Assembly (NCBI GenBank): GCA_938018045.1
Contig: CALIIP010000169.1
Coordinates: 1-31,769 of the forward strand
Reading direction: 5' to 3'
DNA: 31,769 bases
Source: an uncultured Flavobacteriaceae bacterium
Lineage (GTDB): Bacteria; Bacteroidota; Bacteroidia; Flavobacteriales; Flavobacteriaceae
Shown: positions 14,063 through 22,121 of the stretch, piece by piece
How positions within the stretch are numbered: position 1 is the first letter of the stretch
Layout: each line of letters opens with the position of its first letter
The notes under the pieces: generated by a model
Databases searched by the model: none
Told to the model about the DNA's origin: nothing
The model's input: the letters and a program-made list of their open reading frames with translations, nothing else
Position numbers and translations under genes: made by a program

Positions 14063-16501
14063 TTACTCCAACAACTTCGCCATTCCTGTTCTTATCACAA
14101 GTTCCAATTCTTTTTTATTACTGTTGGTTGTTTTTCTTTGTAAATCAACCATTTGGCGTAAAAAATTGGTTGCAGCAATATCTCCACCAAACTTTTTATA
14201 TTCTATTCCACCATCTACAAGACTATTTACCAAATTACCAATTGCTTCTTTGTTATCGCTTGCAGCAATCCATTGAAAAGCACTTTTATAGGTATTTGCT
14301 TTTTTTGGATCTTGTGAGAAAAATAAGTTTCTAATTAAGAATTTAGAAATATAGACCATGTACTTGTCATCTCTATTCTCTAAATAGTAATCTGTCAGTA
14401 CTTCAGAAAGATTTTCTTTAACGTTTTCAGGTAACGCATCCACCTTTTGAAGCGTATTCTGTCTATCTAATTGATATAATGCTATTACGGCACTTTCTAT
14501 AACCTTATAAGACTGACTATCCATCGCTTTTACAAAATGAGGTACGTATTTTGGATCTACCAATTTTGCCAACGTAACATTTGCCGCTGCTCTAACAAGG
14601 GTTTTCTCATCATTTTTAGCAAGGTTTTCTAAAGTTTTAATTGCATCACCTTTTGAGTATTTATTTTTTAAGTCTAAATTTTCTATAGCAAAAATTCTCA
14701 ATTTAAAAGAACTGTCTTTTAATGCTTTTGCCATTGATTTAAAGGCTTTAGCATCATTTTGATTCTTTGCAATATATTCAAGTGCTTTTCTTCTGCTCAA
14801 ATAATTTTTAGCATTTCCGTATTGATAAATCCACTCTTCTAATGTTTTATCATGTGTGATTTCAGACAATAAAGTTCCTGTCGGATCAACAACTACTGCT
14901 TTTAATTTCGAACTTAATGGAAACTCAAACGAACGATTTTGACTATTTACCCATACTTGGTGTGATGCTTTTCCGTTTGCTTCATAAACATCTATCGCTA
15001 ACGGAAAATTAAACACGTTTTCAGTTTGAATAACATCAATCGTTACTTTCTGTTCAAATGCACCAAGTTGTTGCACGATTCTTAATTTCGGATGTCCTTT
15101 ACCGAAAAACCATTGATTAAAAAACCAATTTAAGTCTTTACCACTCACACTTTCCATAGCCAATCTTAATTGGTGTGCTTCTCCTGTTCCGAATTTATTA
15201 TCAGTCAAATATTTATTTAATCCTCCAAAAAAAACAGCGTCACCTAAGTAATTACGAAGCATATGCAAAATTGCACCACCTTTTTCATAGGTAACTGAGT
15301 CAAACATATCGACAGTAGCATCGTGATTAAAACGAATTAAATTTTTCTTTTCATTTGCATCTCCTCTAAAATAACGTTTGTTTGTCTCCAATAAATAATC
15401 ATCTGCAAAGTCTTTTCCATACTCATGTTCATACCATAAATACTCAGCATAGTTCGCAAATGCCTCATTCATAGTAAGATTTGGCCAACTTTCTGCAGTC
15501 ACCAAATTACCAAACCAATGATGAATCACTTCATGTGCAATTGTTGACTCTTGCGTGTTTTCATCAATCAATGCTCCTTTTTCTTGATAAGCGCTTGTGC
15601 CATGAGTAACTGCAGTTGTGTTCTCCATAGCGCCACTAATATAGTCTCTTACAACAATTTGGCTGTATTTGTCCCAAGGATATTCAACACCAAGTAAATC
15701 TTCAAAAAACTGAAGCATTCTAGGTGTTTTTCCAAAAATATCTCTTGCAACATTTTCATGTTCTTTTTCTACGTAATATTCAACTGGTTTTCCTTTCCAT
15801 GTATCTTTTACAATACTGAACTCACCAGCAGCCATAAAAAACAAATATGGAGCGTGTTTTTGTTTTTGCTTCCAAGTATCAGTTCTTGTGTTGTCTGTAT
15901 TTTCTTTTTGATTGACAAGTGTTCCGTTAGAAAGTGTTACAAATTTCTTGGGAACAGTCATACTTATTTCTTGCGTAGATTTTTGATTAGGACTATCAAT
16001 GGTTGGAAACCAAATACTATTAAGTTCTGGTTCACCTTCTGTCCAAATTTGTGTTGGCTTCTCGCTATCTAAATCCCTTGGATCAATAAAATAAAGCCCT
16101 TTTTGATTGGCTAACCCCATTTTTTTAATCTTTTCTGGTTGTGAAGTGTATTTTATATATACAGTGAACTCCTCACCTTTTTTATATGTTCTGTCTAAAT
16201 CAATGTTTAATTCTTTGTTTTCAAAGTAATTATAAGGTGCCTTCACTCCATTTATGGTTACTTGCTGAATCAACATTCCTTTTGCGTCTAGCGCAACTTT
16301 TGATGTCGGATTAAAATGTGGTGTAAGTGTTATCCATGCTTCACCAAATAACAAACTATTAGGAATATCAAACTTCACATCTAATTTAGTATGTACTAAA
16401 TTATTTATTTTAGTCCGTTCGCTTTTGTAATTACTTGATTGTGCATTAGTAATAAAGGGGAAACATAAAATAAGTGAGAGTATTAATCTTTTGATATTCA
16501 T
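14063..16501 (-). CDS. Exported M1-family zinc aminopeptidase with C-terminal HEAT-like region
   Basis: 812 residues from the ATG at 16501. Residues 1-21 (MNIKRLILSLILCFPFITNAQ) are a signal peptide; a longer frame from 16528 adds nine residues before it and is less likely. The N-terminal beta-sandwich is followed by the exopeptidase motif GAMEN (290-294), zinc motif HEVIH (323-327) and third ligand Glu in NEAFANYAEY (E346), all intact. The C-terminal third has alpha-helical repeats (AAANVTLAKLVDPKYVPHF, ESAVIALYQLD) like HEAT repeats. It removes N-terminal residues from peptides in the periplasm, probably to feed amino-acid uptake. There is no type IX signal, so periplasm rather than surface is inferred. 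Confidence 0.9.
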   Translation of the reverse strand: MNIKRLILSLILCFPFITNAQSSNYKSERTKINNLVHTKLDVKFDIPNSLLFGEAWITLTPHFNPTSKVALDAKGMLIQQVTINGVKAPYNYFENKELNIDLDRTYKKGEEFTVYIKYTSQPEKIKKMGLANQKGLYFIDPRDLDSEKPTQIWTEGEPELNSIWFPTIDSPNQKSTQEISMTVPKKFVTLSNGTLVNQKENTDNTRTDTWKQKQKHAPYLFFMAAGEFSIVKDTWKGKPVEYYVEKEHENVARDIFGKTPRMLQFFEDLLGVEYPWDKYSQIVVRDYISGAMENTTAVTHGTSAYQEKGALIDENTQESTIAHEVIHHWFGNLVTAESWPNLTMNEAFANYAEYLWYEHEYGKDFADDYLLETNKRYFRGDANEKKNLIRFNHDATVDMFDSVTYEKGGAILHMLRNYLGDAVFFGGLNKYLTDNKFGTGEAHQLRLAMESVSGKDLNWFFNQWFFGKGHPKLRIVQQLGAFEQKVTIDVIQTENVFNFPLAIDVYEANGKASHQVWVNSQNRSFEFPLSSKLKAVVVDPTGTLLSEITHDKTLEEWIYQYGNAKNYLSRRKALEYIAKNQNDAKAFKSMAKALKDSSFKLRIFAIENLDLKNKYSKGDAIKTLENLAKNDEKTLVRAAANVTLAKLVDPKYVPHFVKAMDSQSYKVIESAVIALYQLDRQNTLQKVDALPENVKENLSEVLTDYYLENRDDKYMVYISKFLIRNLFFSQDPKKANTYKSAFQWIAASDNKEAIGNLVNSLVDGGIEYKKFGGDIAATNFLRQMVDLQRKTTNSNKKELELVIRTGMAKLLE

Positions 16502-16568
16502 AAAAGGGCTATAATTTTGTTGATGCAAAAATATGTTTTCAAACTTGAGTACTCGTTAACATAAAGTT

Positions 16569-16601
16569 AAAAAGGCGCTTTGATTATCTCAAAGCGCCTT
16601 T
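16569..16601 (-). terminator. Rho-independent terminator after the DUF4252 lipoprotein
   Basis: Stem AAGGCGCTTTGA (16572-16583) / TCAAAGCGCCTT (16589-16600), 12 bp with a five-base loop; the A-run at 16569-16573 is a T-run on the minus strand. It ends the lipoprotein transcript 23 bases past its stop and isolates the M1 gene. Confidence 0.88.
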
Positions 16602-16623
16602 AAAAATACAGAAAATTCTGTAA

Positions 16624-17169
16624 TTAATTCATATTCTTCATAAATGATTCAATTTGTTTCATAGAACCATTTTCTCCTTCAAAGTCTAATTCTTCTGCTA
16701 ATGCCATCATTTTTGAAGGATCCATTTTGTTTCCTAAAATACGTACTAAGGCAAATCCCTTGTCTTTGTCAGAACCGTAAACGATGATTTCATCAATTGC
16801 ATCTTCTTCACCCAAAAACTTAACTGAAACAGACTGCTTACCTCCCATAGAAAATAATTCTTGGTATTTAGGGTTCTTTAAAATCTCCTTGACTTTTTGT
16901 TTTTCAATTTTAAATTCTGCTTTATTGCTATCCTTTAATTGAAATCCTAAAAAGTTCACTTTCTTTATAGATTTTAATGTTTCTTTTACTTCTGCTGAAG
17001 TATTTTCGTTTTTAAGACTCAATAGACTTGCTGGAATATCTACTGAAATAAAGTCATTGTTTTCATTGCTGTCAACATAATATTTTTGCAAAGTTGGATT
17101 GCTGTCACAAGAAACCATAAGCAAAGTTATTAATACCAATAACCCAAAGTGTTTCATATATTTTTTCAT
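16624..17169 (-). CDS. DUF4252 lipoprotein
   Basis: 181 residues. The N-terminus has a basic start and a lipobox, LLMVSC with the lipidated cysteine at residue 21. The mature part is DUF4252-like: repeated alternation of LLSLKNENTSAEVKETLKSIKKVNFLGFQL, ELFSMGGKQSVSVKF, IDEIIVYGSDKDKGFALVRILGNKMDPSKMMALAEEL. It is the second DUF4252 gene of the locus and shares its plan with the neighbour at 17230-17775. The two are separated by a terminator, so this one may have its own promoter or be reached only by read-through from the sigma operon. A role in an envelope stress response is inferred from context; molecular function is unknown. Confidence 0.82.
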   Translation of the reverse strand: MKKYMKHFGLLVLITLLMVSCDSNPTLQKYYVDSNENNDFISVDIPASLLSLKNENTSAEVKETLKSIKKVNFLGFQLKDSNKAEFKIEKQKVKEILKNPKYQELFSMGGKQSVSVKFLGEEDAIDEIIVYGSDKDKGFALVRILGNKMDPSKMMALAEELDFEGENGSMKQIESFMKNMN

Positions 17170-17191
17170 CGTAATTTGATATTAGTTGGTT

Positions 17192-17222
17192 AAAAAAACT
17201 CTCGAAAAATTCGAGAGTTTTT
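17192..17222 (-). terminator. Terminator between the two DUF4252 genes
   Basis: AAAAACTCTCGAA (17194-17206) / TTCGAGAGTTTTT (17210-17222), 13 bp with a three-base loop; on the minus strand the right side is a run of seven T. It lies seven bases past the stop of the first DUF4252 gene. Confidence 0.87.
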
Positions 17223-17229
17223 AATTAAT

Positions 17230-17775
17230 TTACTTCTTTGATTTATTTAAGTGCTCTGCACCTTGGATATTAAATTTTTCGGTTAATTCACCAATCTTAT
17301 TTAAATCTATATCTCCTGTAAGTGATAATATTACTGCTTCTGCATTACGTCCTAAATCGCTTCCTTCCATATGTTTTCCGATACCGTTTACAAACATTAG
17401 CATTTCTTTTACATGGTCGTCATCTTTTCCTTCCTTTACATAAATCCTCACATTCGCTTCTTTATCATCAACTCTAAAAAGTTCTTCTAATTTTGAAGAT
17501 TTTAAATATGACTTTACTGTACTTTGCATATCTAATGCAATTGCTTTACTTTCTGTAGTGAAAACTTTTAATCCGTCAAGATTTTCTACCATTTCTGCAT
17601 ATTCTTTTGCTTCTTCACTTCCTCCACCGAATTTTGCCATCAATTGAAAGGCTTTTTTACTTACTGCAATTGTTGTTACCTCATCGTTTCCGTCAAATTT
17701 ATCAAAAACTGATGTTTGTGCGTTCCCTAAAAATGGTACTAATACGATTGCTATTATTAAAATTATTTTTTTCAT
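17230..17775 (-). CDS. DUF4252 periplasmic protein
   Basis: 181 residues. Residues 1-19 (MKKIILIIAIVLVPFLGNA) are a signal peptide cut after GNA, with no lipobox. The mature chain has the DUF4252 pattern: TTIAVSKKAFQLMAKFGG, YAEMVENLDGLKVFTTES, ELFRVDDKEANVRIYV, LMFVNGIG and EAVILSLTGDIDLNKIGELTEKF. It is third in the ECF sigma operon, seven bases from the anti-sigma stop. DUF4252 genes next to ECF sigma and anti-sigma genes are a recurrent arrangement in Bacteroidota, which suggests a signalling or target function, but nothing is proven. Confidence 0.83.
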   Translation of the reverse strand: MKKIILIIAIVLVPFLGNAQTSVFDKFDGNDEVTTIAVSKKAFQLMAKFGGGSEEAKEYAEMVENLDGLKVFTTESKAIALDMQSTVKSYLKSSKLEELFRVDDKEANVRIYVKEGKDDDHVKEMLMFVNGIGKHMEGSDLGRNAEAVILSLTGDIDLNKIGELTEKFNIQGAEHLNKSKK

Positions 17776-17782
17776 GATTCTC

Positions 17783-18238
17783 TTATTTTACTGGTTGTTT
17801 AAAAATTTTGTTTGTTGTTGCTTGGTATTCACCTAAATACGCCATCGCTGCTGTTCCTTTGTTCATGTTGTTTGACAGTAACTGAAACGCTTTTTGGGTG
17901 TCTTCCAATGCTTGTTGTGCTTCGGCCATTTCTAGTGATGTTAACTCATCTGAAGATGAATTAAAACTATTGTAACCTGTGTAAACGCTAAATAGTAATA
18001 CTACAGACGCTGCGACAGATAACCATTTCCAATGCTTCTTTTGAGTGTTTAATTGGATGGTTTTTGTGTAACGCTCGTTTTTACTTTCAGCAAAATATCC
18101 AAATAATGCTCGGTATTCTTCCAAGTGTGGAGCAACTTTACTGTTTACAAAATAATCTTGTAAAACTGCTTCTTCTTGCAAAGTTGTCTCTGCATCGAGA
18201 TATTTTTCTATTAATTGTTCAATTTTAATTGATTCCAT
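17783..18238 (-). CDS. Putative membrane anti-sigma factor
   Basis: 151 residues. An N-terminal cytoplasmic part (about 1-69) with acidic helices (IEKYLDAETTLQEEAVLQDYF), one membrane helix at about 71-88 (KWLSVAASVVLLFSVYTGY), and a short periplasmic tail rich in Ala/Glu/Gln. Position decides the call: it overlaps the ECF sigma gene by 14 bases, is on the same strand, and has the topology of an anti-sigma factor. No zinc-binding HxxxCxxC motif is present, so it is not the ZAS type. The N-terminal part would bind the sigma factor; release would come by a signal from the periplasm. Inference from context, moderately strong. Confidence 0.75.
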   Translation of the reverse strand: MESIKIEQLIEKYLDAETTLQEEAVLQDYFVNSKVAPHLEEYRALFGYFAESKNERYTKTIQLNTQKKHWKWLSVAASVVLLFSVYTGYNSFNSSSDELTSLEMAEAQQALEDTQKAFQLLSNNMNKGTAAMAYLGEYQATTNKIFKQPVK

Positions 18239-18734
18239 AATTGTGTTGTTTAATCAATTGTTCTCTTATTGTTTTTCTGGCTCTTGATAATGCAACTCTA
18301 ACCGCTGTTTGCTTTATATCAAGCATCTTGCCAATTTCTTCGTATTCGTATTGTTCTACATCTCTTAATTGAATGATCATTCTTTGTTGCTCTGGCAACT
18401 TTGCTATCAATTGATGTACTATTGACACACTATCACTCAACTCTGTCTTTTTATCTAAAGACGTTCCGTTTTCTTTATAATTACTATGAACTAATGATAA
18501 GTTACTTGCTTGTTTTGATTTTAATCTGTCAAAACAATAATTTTTTGTCATTGTCATTGCAAATGCTTCCACATTTTTATAAGAACTTATTTTTTCTCTA
18601 TTCTTCCAAAGTTTTAAAAACAATTCTTGTGTTGCATCTTCTGCTTCTTCAGTAGATACCAATAATCGTTTCGAAAATCGAAAAACCTTATCTTTAAAAG
18701 GCATTACCATGTTTAGAAACTCTGATTGCTTCAT
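18225..18734 (-). CDS. RNA polymerase sigma factor, ECF subfamily
   Basis: 169 residues. Region 2 (about 10-75) contains ATQELFLKLWKNREK and a DRL helix; region 4 (about 110-160) has LPEQQRMIIQLRDVEQYEYEEIGKMLDIKQTAVRVALSRARKTI, a clear sigma-70 region 4 helix-turn-helix. Regions 1 and 3 are missing, as in ECF factors. It heads an operon with a putative anti-sigma and a DUF4252 protein. The start ATG (18734) is preceded by an ECF-like promoter at 18782-18807, so it may activate itself. The stimulus is not readable; membrane or envelope stress is a guess from its partners. Confidence 0.9.
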   Translation of the reverse strand: MKQSEFLNMVMPFKDKVFRFSKRLLVSTEEAEDATQELFLKLWKNREKISSYKNVEAFAMTMTKNYCFDRLKSKQASNLSLVHSNYKENGTSLDKKTELSDSVSIVHQLIAKLPEQQRMIIQLRDVEQYEYEEIGKMLDIKQTAVRVALSRARKTIREQLIKQHNYGIN

Positions 18735-18781
18735 TAGTTAGTTTAGTAGATTCTTAATTATTATTAGTTCGTTACAATTAT

Positions 18782-18807
18782 GACGACCAAGTTACGTTTT
18801 TGTAACA
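18782..18807 (-). promoter_or_regulatory. ECF-type promoter for the sigma operon
   Basis: On the minus strand TGTTAC (18807-18802), 16-base spacer, CGTC (18785-18782). A CGTC -10 with a TGT(C/A/T)AC-like -35 at 16 bases is a usual ECF arrangement. It lies about 48 bases upstream of the sigma ATG. The -35 side is also one arm of GTTAC-N6-GTAAC (18791-18806). Confidence 0.5.
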
Positions 18808-18874
18808 CAGACTATTAAACTTTGTAATATTTTTTAATATCTTGCGACTATAAATTTATACTTATACTATATAC

Positions 18875-20326
18875 ATGAAACGTATCATTCCAGTTTTTAC
18901 CTTAATAGCACTACTCTTTGTTGGCATCAGTTGTAATAAAGATGAAAATAATTTTCCTGATGATATTGAAGTTCAAAATTTTATATGGAAAGGTTTAAAT
19001 GCGTTTTATTTTTGGCAACAAGACGTAGATGATCTTGCTGATACAAGATTTACTTCACAAACCGAATTAAATACATTCTTAGAAGATTATGAAGATCCAC
19101 AAGATTTATTTTATAATGCTTTATTAAACAATTATCCAACTACAGATAAATATTCTTGGATTGTCGATGATTATATAGCATTAGAACAACAATTACAACA
19201 AGGTATATCTGGAACAACAGGTGCTGAGTTTGGATTGGTTCCAGAAACTGGAAGTGCAACTGATTTATATGGATTTATAAAATATATAATTCCAGGATCT
19301 GATGCTGCAAGTAAAAACATCCAAAGAGGAGATATTTTTCATGCTGTTAATGGAACTGAATTAACAAGAGATAATTATCGTCAATTATTATTCTCAAGTT
19401 CTGTAAGTGGCTATACGCTGAATCTTGCAAATTTTAATGCTGGAAACCCAACTTCTAATGGATTATCTGTAGATCTTACAAAAACAGAAATTCAAGAAAA
19501 TCCTGTTTTTATTACAAAAACGTTTGATATTATGGGTAAAAAAATTGGGTATTTGATGTATAATGGTTTTACTAGAGCATTTGACAACGAGTTAAACGAT
19601 GCTTTTGCTACATTAGTTGCTGAAGGAGTTACTGATCTAGTACTTGATTTACGATACAATCCAGGAGGTTCTGTTCAAACAGCAACATATCTTTCTAGTA
19701 TGGTTACTGGACAGTTTACAGGAGAGTTACTTATCCAAGAAAAATGGAATGATAAATGGCAAAATTATTTTGAACAAAATGATCCAAGTAGATTGATCAA
19801 TAATTTTGTGAATCAAATTGATAGCGGAAGCGCCTTAAATAGTTTGAACTTAAACGATGTTATCATTTTAACGACAGGAGGATCAGCATCTGCAAGTGAA
19901 TTGGTTATAAACGGATTGAACCCATATATAAATGTTACAACCATAGGAACTAAAACTGAGGGGAAGTATGTAGCTTCAATTACTCTATATGACTCTGATG
20001 ATTTCAATAAAGATGGTGCAAGCACTAATCATAATTGGGCTATGCAACCAATAGTATTAGAAATACAAAATAAATTAGGTGAAAATGATAAAGATGGTTT
20101 TGACCCAACAATTGAACTTCCAGAAGATAGAGATAACTTAGGAATACTTGGTGAAGTTACAGAACCATTGCTAGAACGTGCTATTACATTTATAACTACA
20201 GGAATGAAAATGAGTCCGACAGACTTAAATTTAACATTAAGTGAAATCGAATTTACAAATTCTAAAAAACATACCTTGACTGGTACTAATATGTATGTAG
20301 AAAAAGAATTATTTGTGATTGATTAA
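18875..20326 (+). CDS. S41-family (C-terminal processing) serine protease, lipoprotein
   Basis: 483 residues. A signal with lipobox VGISC puts the lipidated cysteine at residue 20. A region at about 100-190 (GFIKYIIPGSDAASKNIQRGDIFHAVNGTEL) is PDZ-like and binds C-terminal peptides. The S41 core follows: IGYLMYNGFT, LVLDLRYNPGGSV, and the catalytic serine in TTGGSASASELVINGL near residue 335, with a Lys further on in IGTKTEGK. It is a membrane-anchored protease that cuts C-terminal tails, in the periplasm or at the surface. It is transcribed away from the ECF sigma operon from a shared 140-base gap. The stop is two bases from the stop of the convergent patatin gene. Confidence 0.9.
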   Translation: MKRIIPVFTLIALLFVGISCNKDENNFPDDIEVQNFIWKGLNAFYFWQQDVDDLADTRFTSQTELNTFLEDYEDPQDLFYNALLNNYPTTDKYSWIVDDYIALEQQLQQGISGTTGAEFGLVPETGSATDLYGFIKYIIPGSDAASKNIQRGDIFHAVNGTELTRDNYRQLLFSSSVSGYTLNLANFNAGNPTSNGLSVDLTKTEIQENPVFITKTFDIMGKKIGYLMYNGFTRAFDNELNDAFATLVAEGVTDLVLDLRYNPGGSVQTATYLSSMVTGQFTGELLIQEKWNDKWQNYFEQNDPSRLINNFVNQIDSGSALNSLNLNDVIILTTGGSASASELVINGLNPYINVTTIGTKTEGKYVASITLYDSDDFNKDGASTNHNWAMQPIVLEIQNKLGENDKDGFDPTIELPEDRDNLGILGEVTEPLLERAITFITTGMKMSPTDLNLTLSEIEFTNSKKHTLTGTNMYVEKELFVID

Positions 20327-20328
20327 GT

Positions 20329-21246
20329 TTATTCTAAATCAAACTTTAATTCATTCATAATATCGCTATGTTGGTTTTTTGCATACATAAAACCATCTTT
20401 CCACCATTGTGCCATTAACTTTTTGTCAAACACTAATGAATTGGTAGTTAAGACAGTTGGAGTATAATACAAATTCAATTTCACATCGTTTTGTTTTGCT
20501 GAAAGTTTTCCAATAGTAATGTTGTGTTTCTCAACTTGATCCATCATAAAGGCATAAGAATTCATCAATACAGAAAAAGGATTTTTTGCCGGAATCCTAT
20601 TCAATTGTGTTGTTTCTGTTTCAAGAATTATAACATCAACTTCTTTTGCGCCTCTCAAAATTGCTTCTCTAATTGGCACTAGACAACCTAGACCACCATC
20701 TGCATAATGGCAACCATTTTTATAAAGTAAACTCATAAATGGAACATAATTGCATGAGCCCCAAATCCAATCACAAAAATCTAAGTAATTATAATCGTTA
20801 ATAGACTTGTATTCAACTTCATTACTTGTAACATTAGAAACCGTTACAATTGCCTCTATATCACTTTCTTTAAGTTTGTTGAAATCTGCTTCTGTAATTT
20901 TATTTCGTATTAACTTTCTAAGATTTTTACTCTCACCAAAAGTTTTTCTTCCCATTATAAAATTCCAAAGTATATTTATGTGTCTAATACTTATCACTTT
21001 ATTTCCATCAACAGTTTTTACTACAAATGGATTATTGCTAAATATACTTCTTTGATTTACAGATGTATATAATTCTCTGAGACCTTCAATATTACCTAGA
21101 CCTAGATGTGTTACCATTAAACTTCCTGTAGATGTTCCTAAAAAGATATCGTATTTTCTCTTTCTCTCTTCAATTAAATACTGTGCAACGCCTCCAGCAA
21201 ATGCGCCTTTACTTCCACCTCCAGAAATCACCAATGCTTTTTTCAT
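20329..21246 (-). CDS. Patatin-like phospholipase
   Basis: 305 residues. Oxyanion-hole motif GGGSKGAFAGGV (9-20), nucleophile elbow GTSTG (37-41, catalytic Ser39), and the dyad aspartate in CHYADGGLG. The spacing is that of bacterial patatin-like acyl hydrolases, which release fatty acids from phospholipids or other lipids. There is no signal peptide, so it is cytoplasmic or peripherally membrane-bound. The C-terminal third (about 210-305) is the variable cap. It faces the S41 gene convergently and is divergent from the lipoprotein gene at 21316. Substrate is unknown. Confidence 0.88.
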   Translation of the reverse strand: MKKALVISGGGSKGAFAGGVAQYLIEERKRKYDIFLGTSTGSLMVTHLGLGNIEGLRELYTSVNQRSIFSNNPFVVKTVDGNKVISIRHINILWNFIMGRKTFGESKNLRKLIRNKITEADFNKLKESDIEAIVTVSNVTSNEVEYKSINDYNYLDFCDWIWGSCNYVPFMSLLYKNGCHYADGGLGCLVPIREAILRGAKEVDVIILETETTQLNRIPAKNPFSVLMNSYAFMMDQVEKHNITIGKLSAKQNDVKLNLYYTPTVLTTNSLVFDKKLMAQWWKDGFMYAKNQHSDIMNELKFDLE

Positions 21247-21315
21247 GCCTTATCTTAATTGTATCTTTTATTTGATTATTTTTGGGAAAAATAATCTTAA
21301 CTATAAAGATACAAT

Positions 21316-21873
21316 ATGAAATTCAAATTTGGAATAGTTTTACTGATTATAATTACAGTAACCAGTTGTACAAATAAAACGGCTTTAGAAACTGCTTTCA
21401 ATTGTTCAAATAATATTTCATTTTCTGATACTAAAAAAATAAAAGATATTAAGAAAAACTTTACAATTACTGTTCCTGAAAATTGGAAAACACAATTGTA
21501 TTATGATGAATTTCAATCTGATATTTTTACTGCAGACACAATCAAAGAACTCTCAAGCACCTATATTTTAGATACTTCTTGGAAATTTGGTGAGTTAATA
21601 TTAGATGCTGATTTTGAATCCAAAATAGTATCAACAATTGACAGTGATTTAAATCTTGTCAATTCTAAATTCGAAATTATTCAAGAAAAACCTGCCTTTT
21701 GGTATCTGAAAAAAGGAGAAAATAAAGGTTTTGACTATCAAGTACTTCATATATTCATAAAAACATCAGTTGATACATATTTAGAAATTAAAACCGAAGT
21801 ATATGGTAGCGATAATGTTAACAAGCGTTATTGTGAATCAATACAGTTAATCAAAACTATAGAATTTCTTTAA
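21316..21873 (+). CDS. Lipoprotein of unknown function, PsbP-like outline
   Basis: 185 residues. A lipobox TVTSC gives a lipidated cysteine at residue 18. The mature part begins with a short cysteine-containing stretch and then reads NFTITVPENWKTQLYYDEFQSDIF, the look of PsbP/DUF1795-type folds in which a ligand-like beta sheet follows a 'VPxxW' segment. The end, CESIQLIKTIEFL, also suits that fold. Family is a weak guess; function is unknown. It is monocistronic with a divergent promoter region shared with the patatin gene, and a 248-base gap without a gene before lysA. Confidence 0.65.
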   Translation: MKFKFGIVLLIIITVTSCTNKTALETAFNCSNNISFSDTKKIKDIKKNFTITVPENWKTQLYYDEFQSDIFTADTIKELSSTYILDTSWKFGELILDADFESKIVSTIDSDLNLVNSKFEIIQEKPAFWYLKKGENKGFDYQVLHIFIKTSVDTYLEIKTEVYGSDNVNKRYCESIQLIKTIEFL

Positions 21874-22067
21874 AAAATTTGTTTCTTACATTTAATAAGA
21901 TGCTAATAGCCATTTCTTTTTATCTCTAAATTCTCTTTTCATAGTCAACATGAATTTGTTGCGGTAAAATCTATTCAAAAAGTAGCCCTTGTTATTGCTA
22001 AAATAGTAGAATTAATAGCAAAGAAATACACATAATATAATAATGATTAATTATAGCAAGCTCTGAA

Positions 22068-22096
22068 TTGTTTATTCTGAGCTTTTTTTATATTTA
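22068..22096 (+). promoter_or_regulatory. Promoter of lysA
   Basis: TTG (22068-22070), 18-base spacer, TATATTTA (22089-22096), one mismatch from TAnnTTTG; 25 bases upstream of the lysA ATG. The rest of the 248-base gap (21874-22121) holds no gene that I can support. Confidence 0.5.
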
Positions 22097-22121
22097 CACC
22101 CTTAATAAAATAAGAATACAA

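Noticed and set aside
15758..16072. 104-codon plus-strand ORF
   Set aside because: Antisense to the M1 aminopeptidase, Cys/Phe-rich shadow translation.
21895..22035. Start-less open frame upstream of lysA, ending KSIQKVALVIAKIVELIAKKYT and TAA
   Set aside because: No start codon, no recognised family and a stop (TAG) not far upstream; may be a gene remnant but cannot be told from chance.
21874..22121. Search for a lysine riboswitch upstream of lysA
   Set aside because: No multi-stem conserved core is visible; the gap is AT-rich and has only a promoter.
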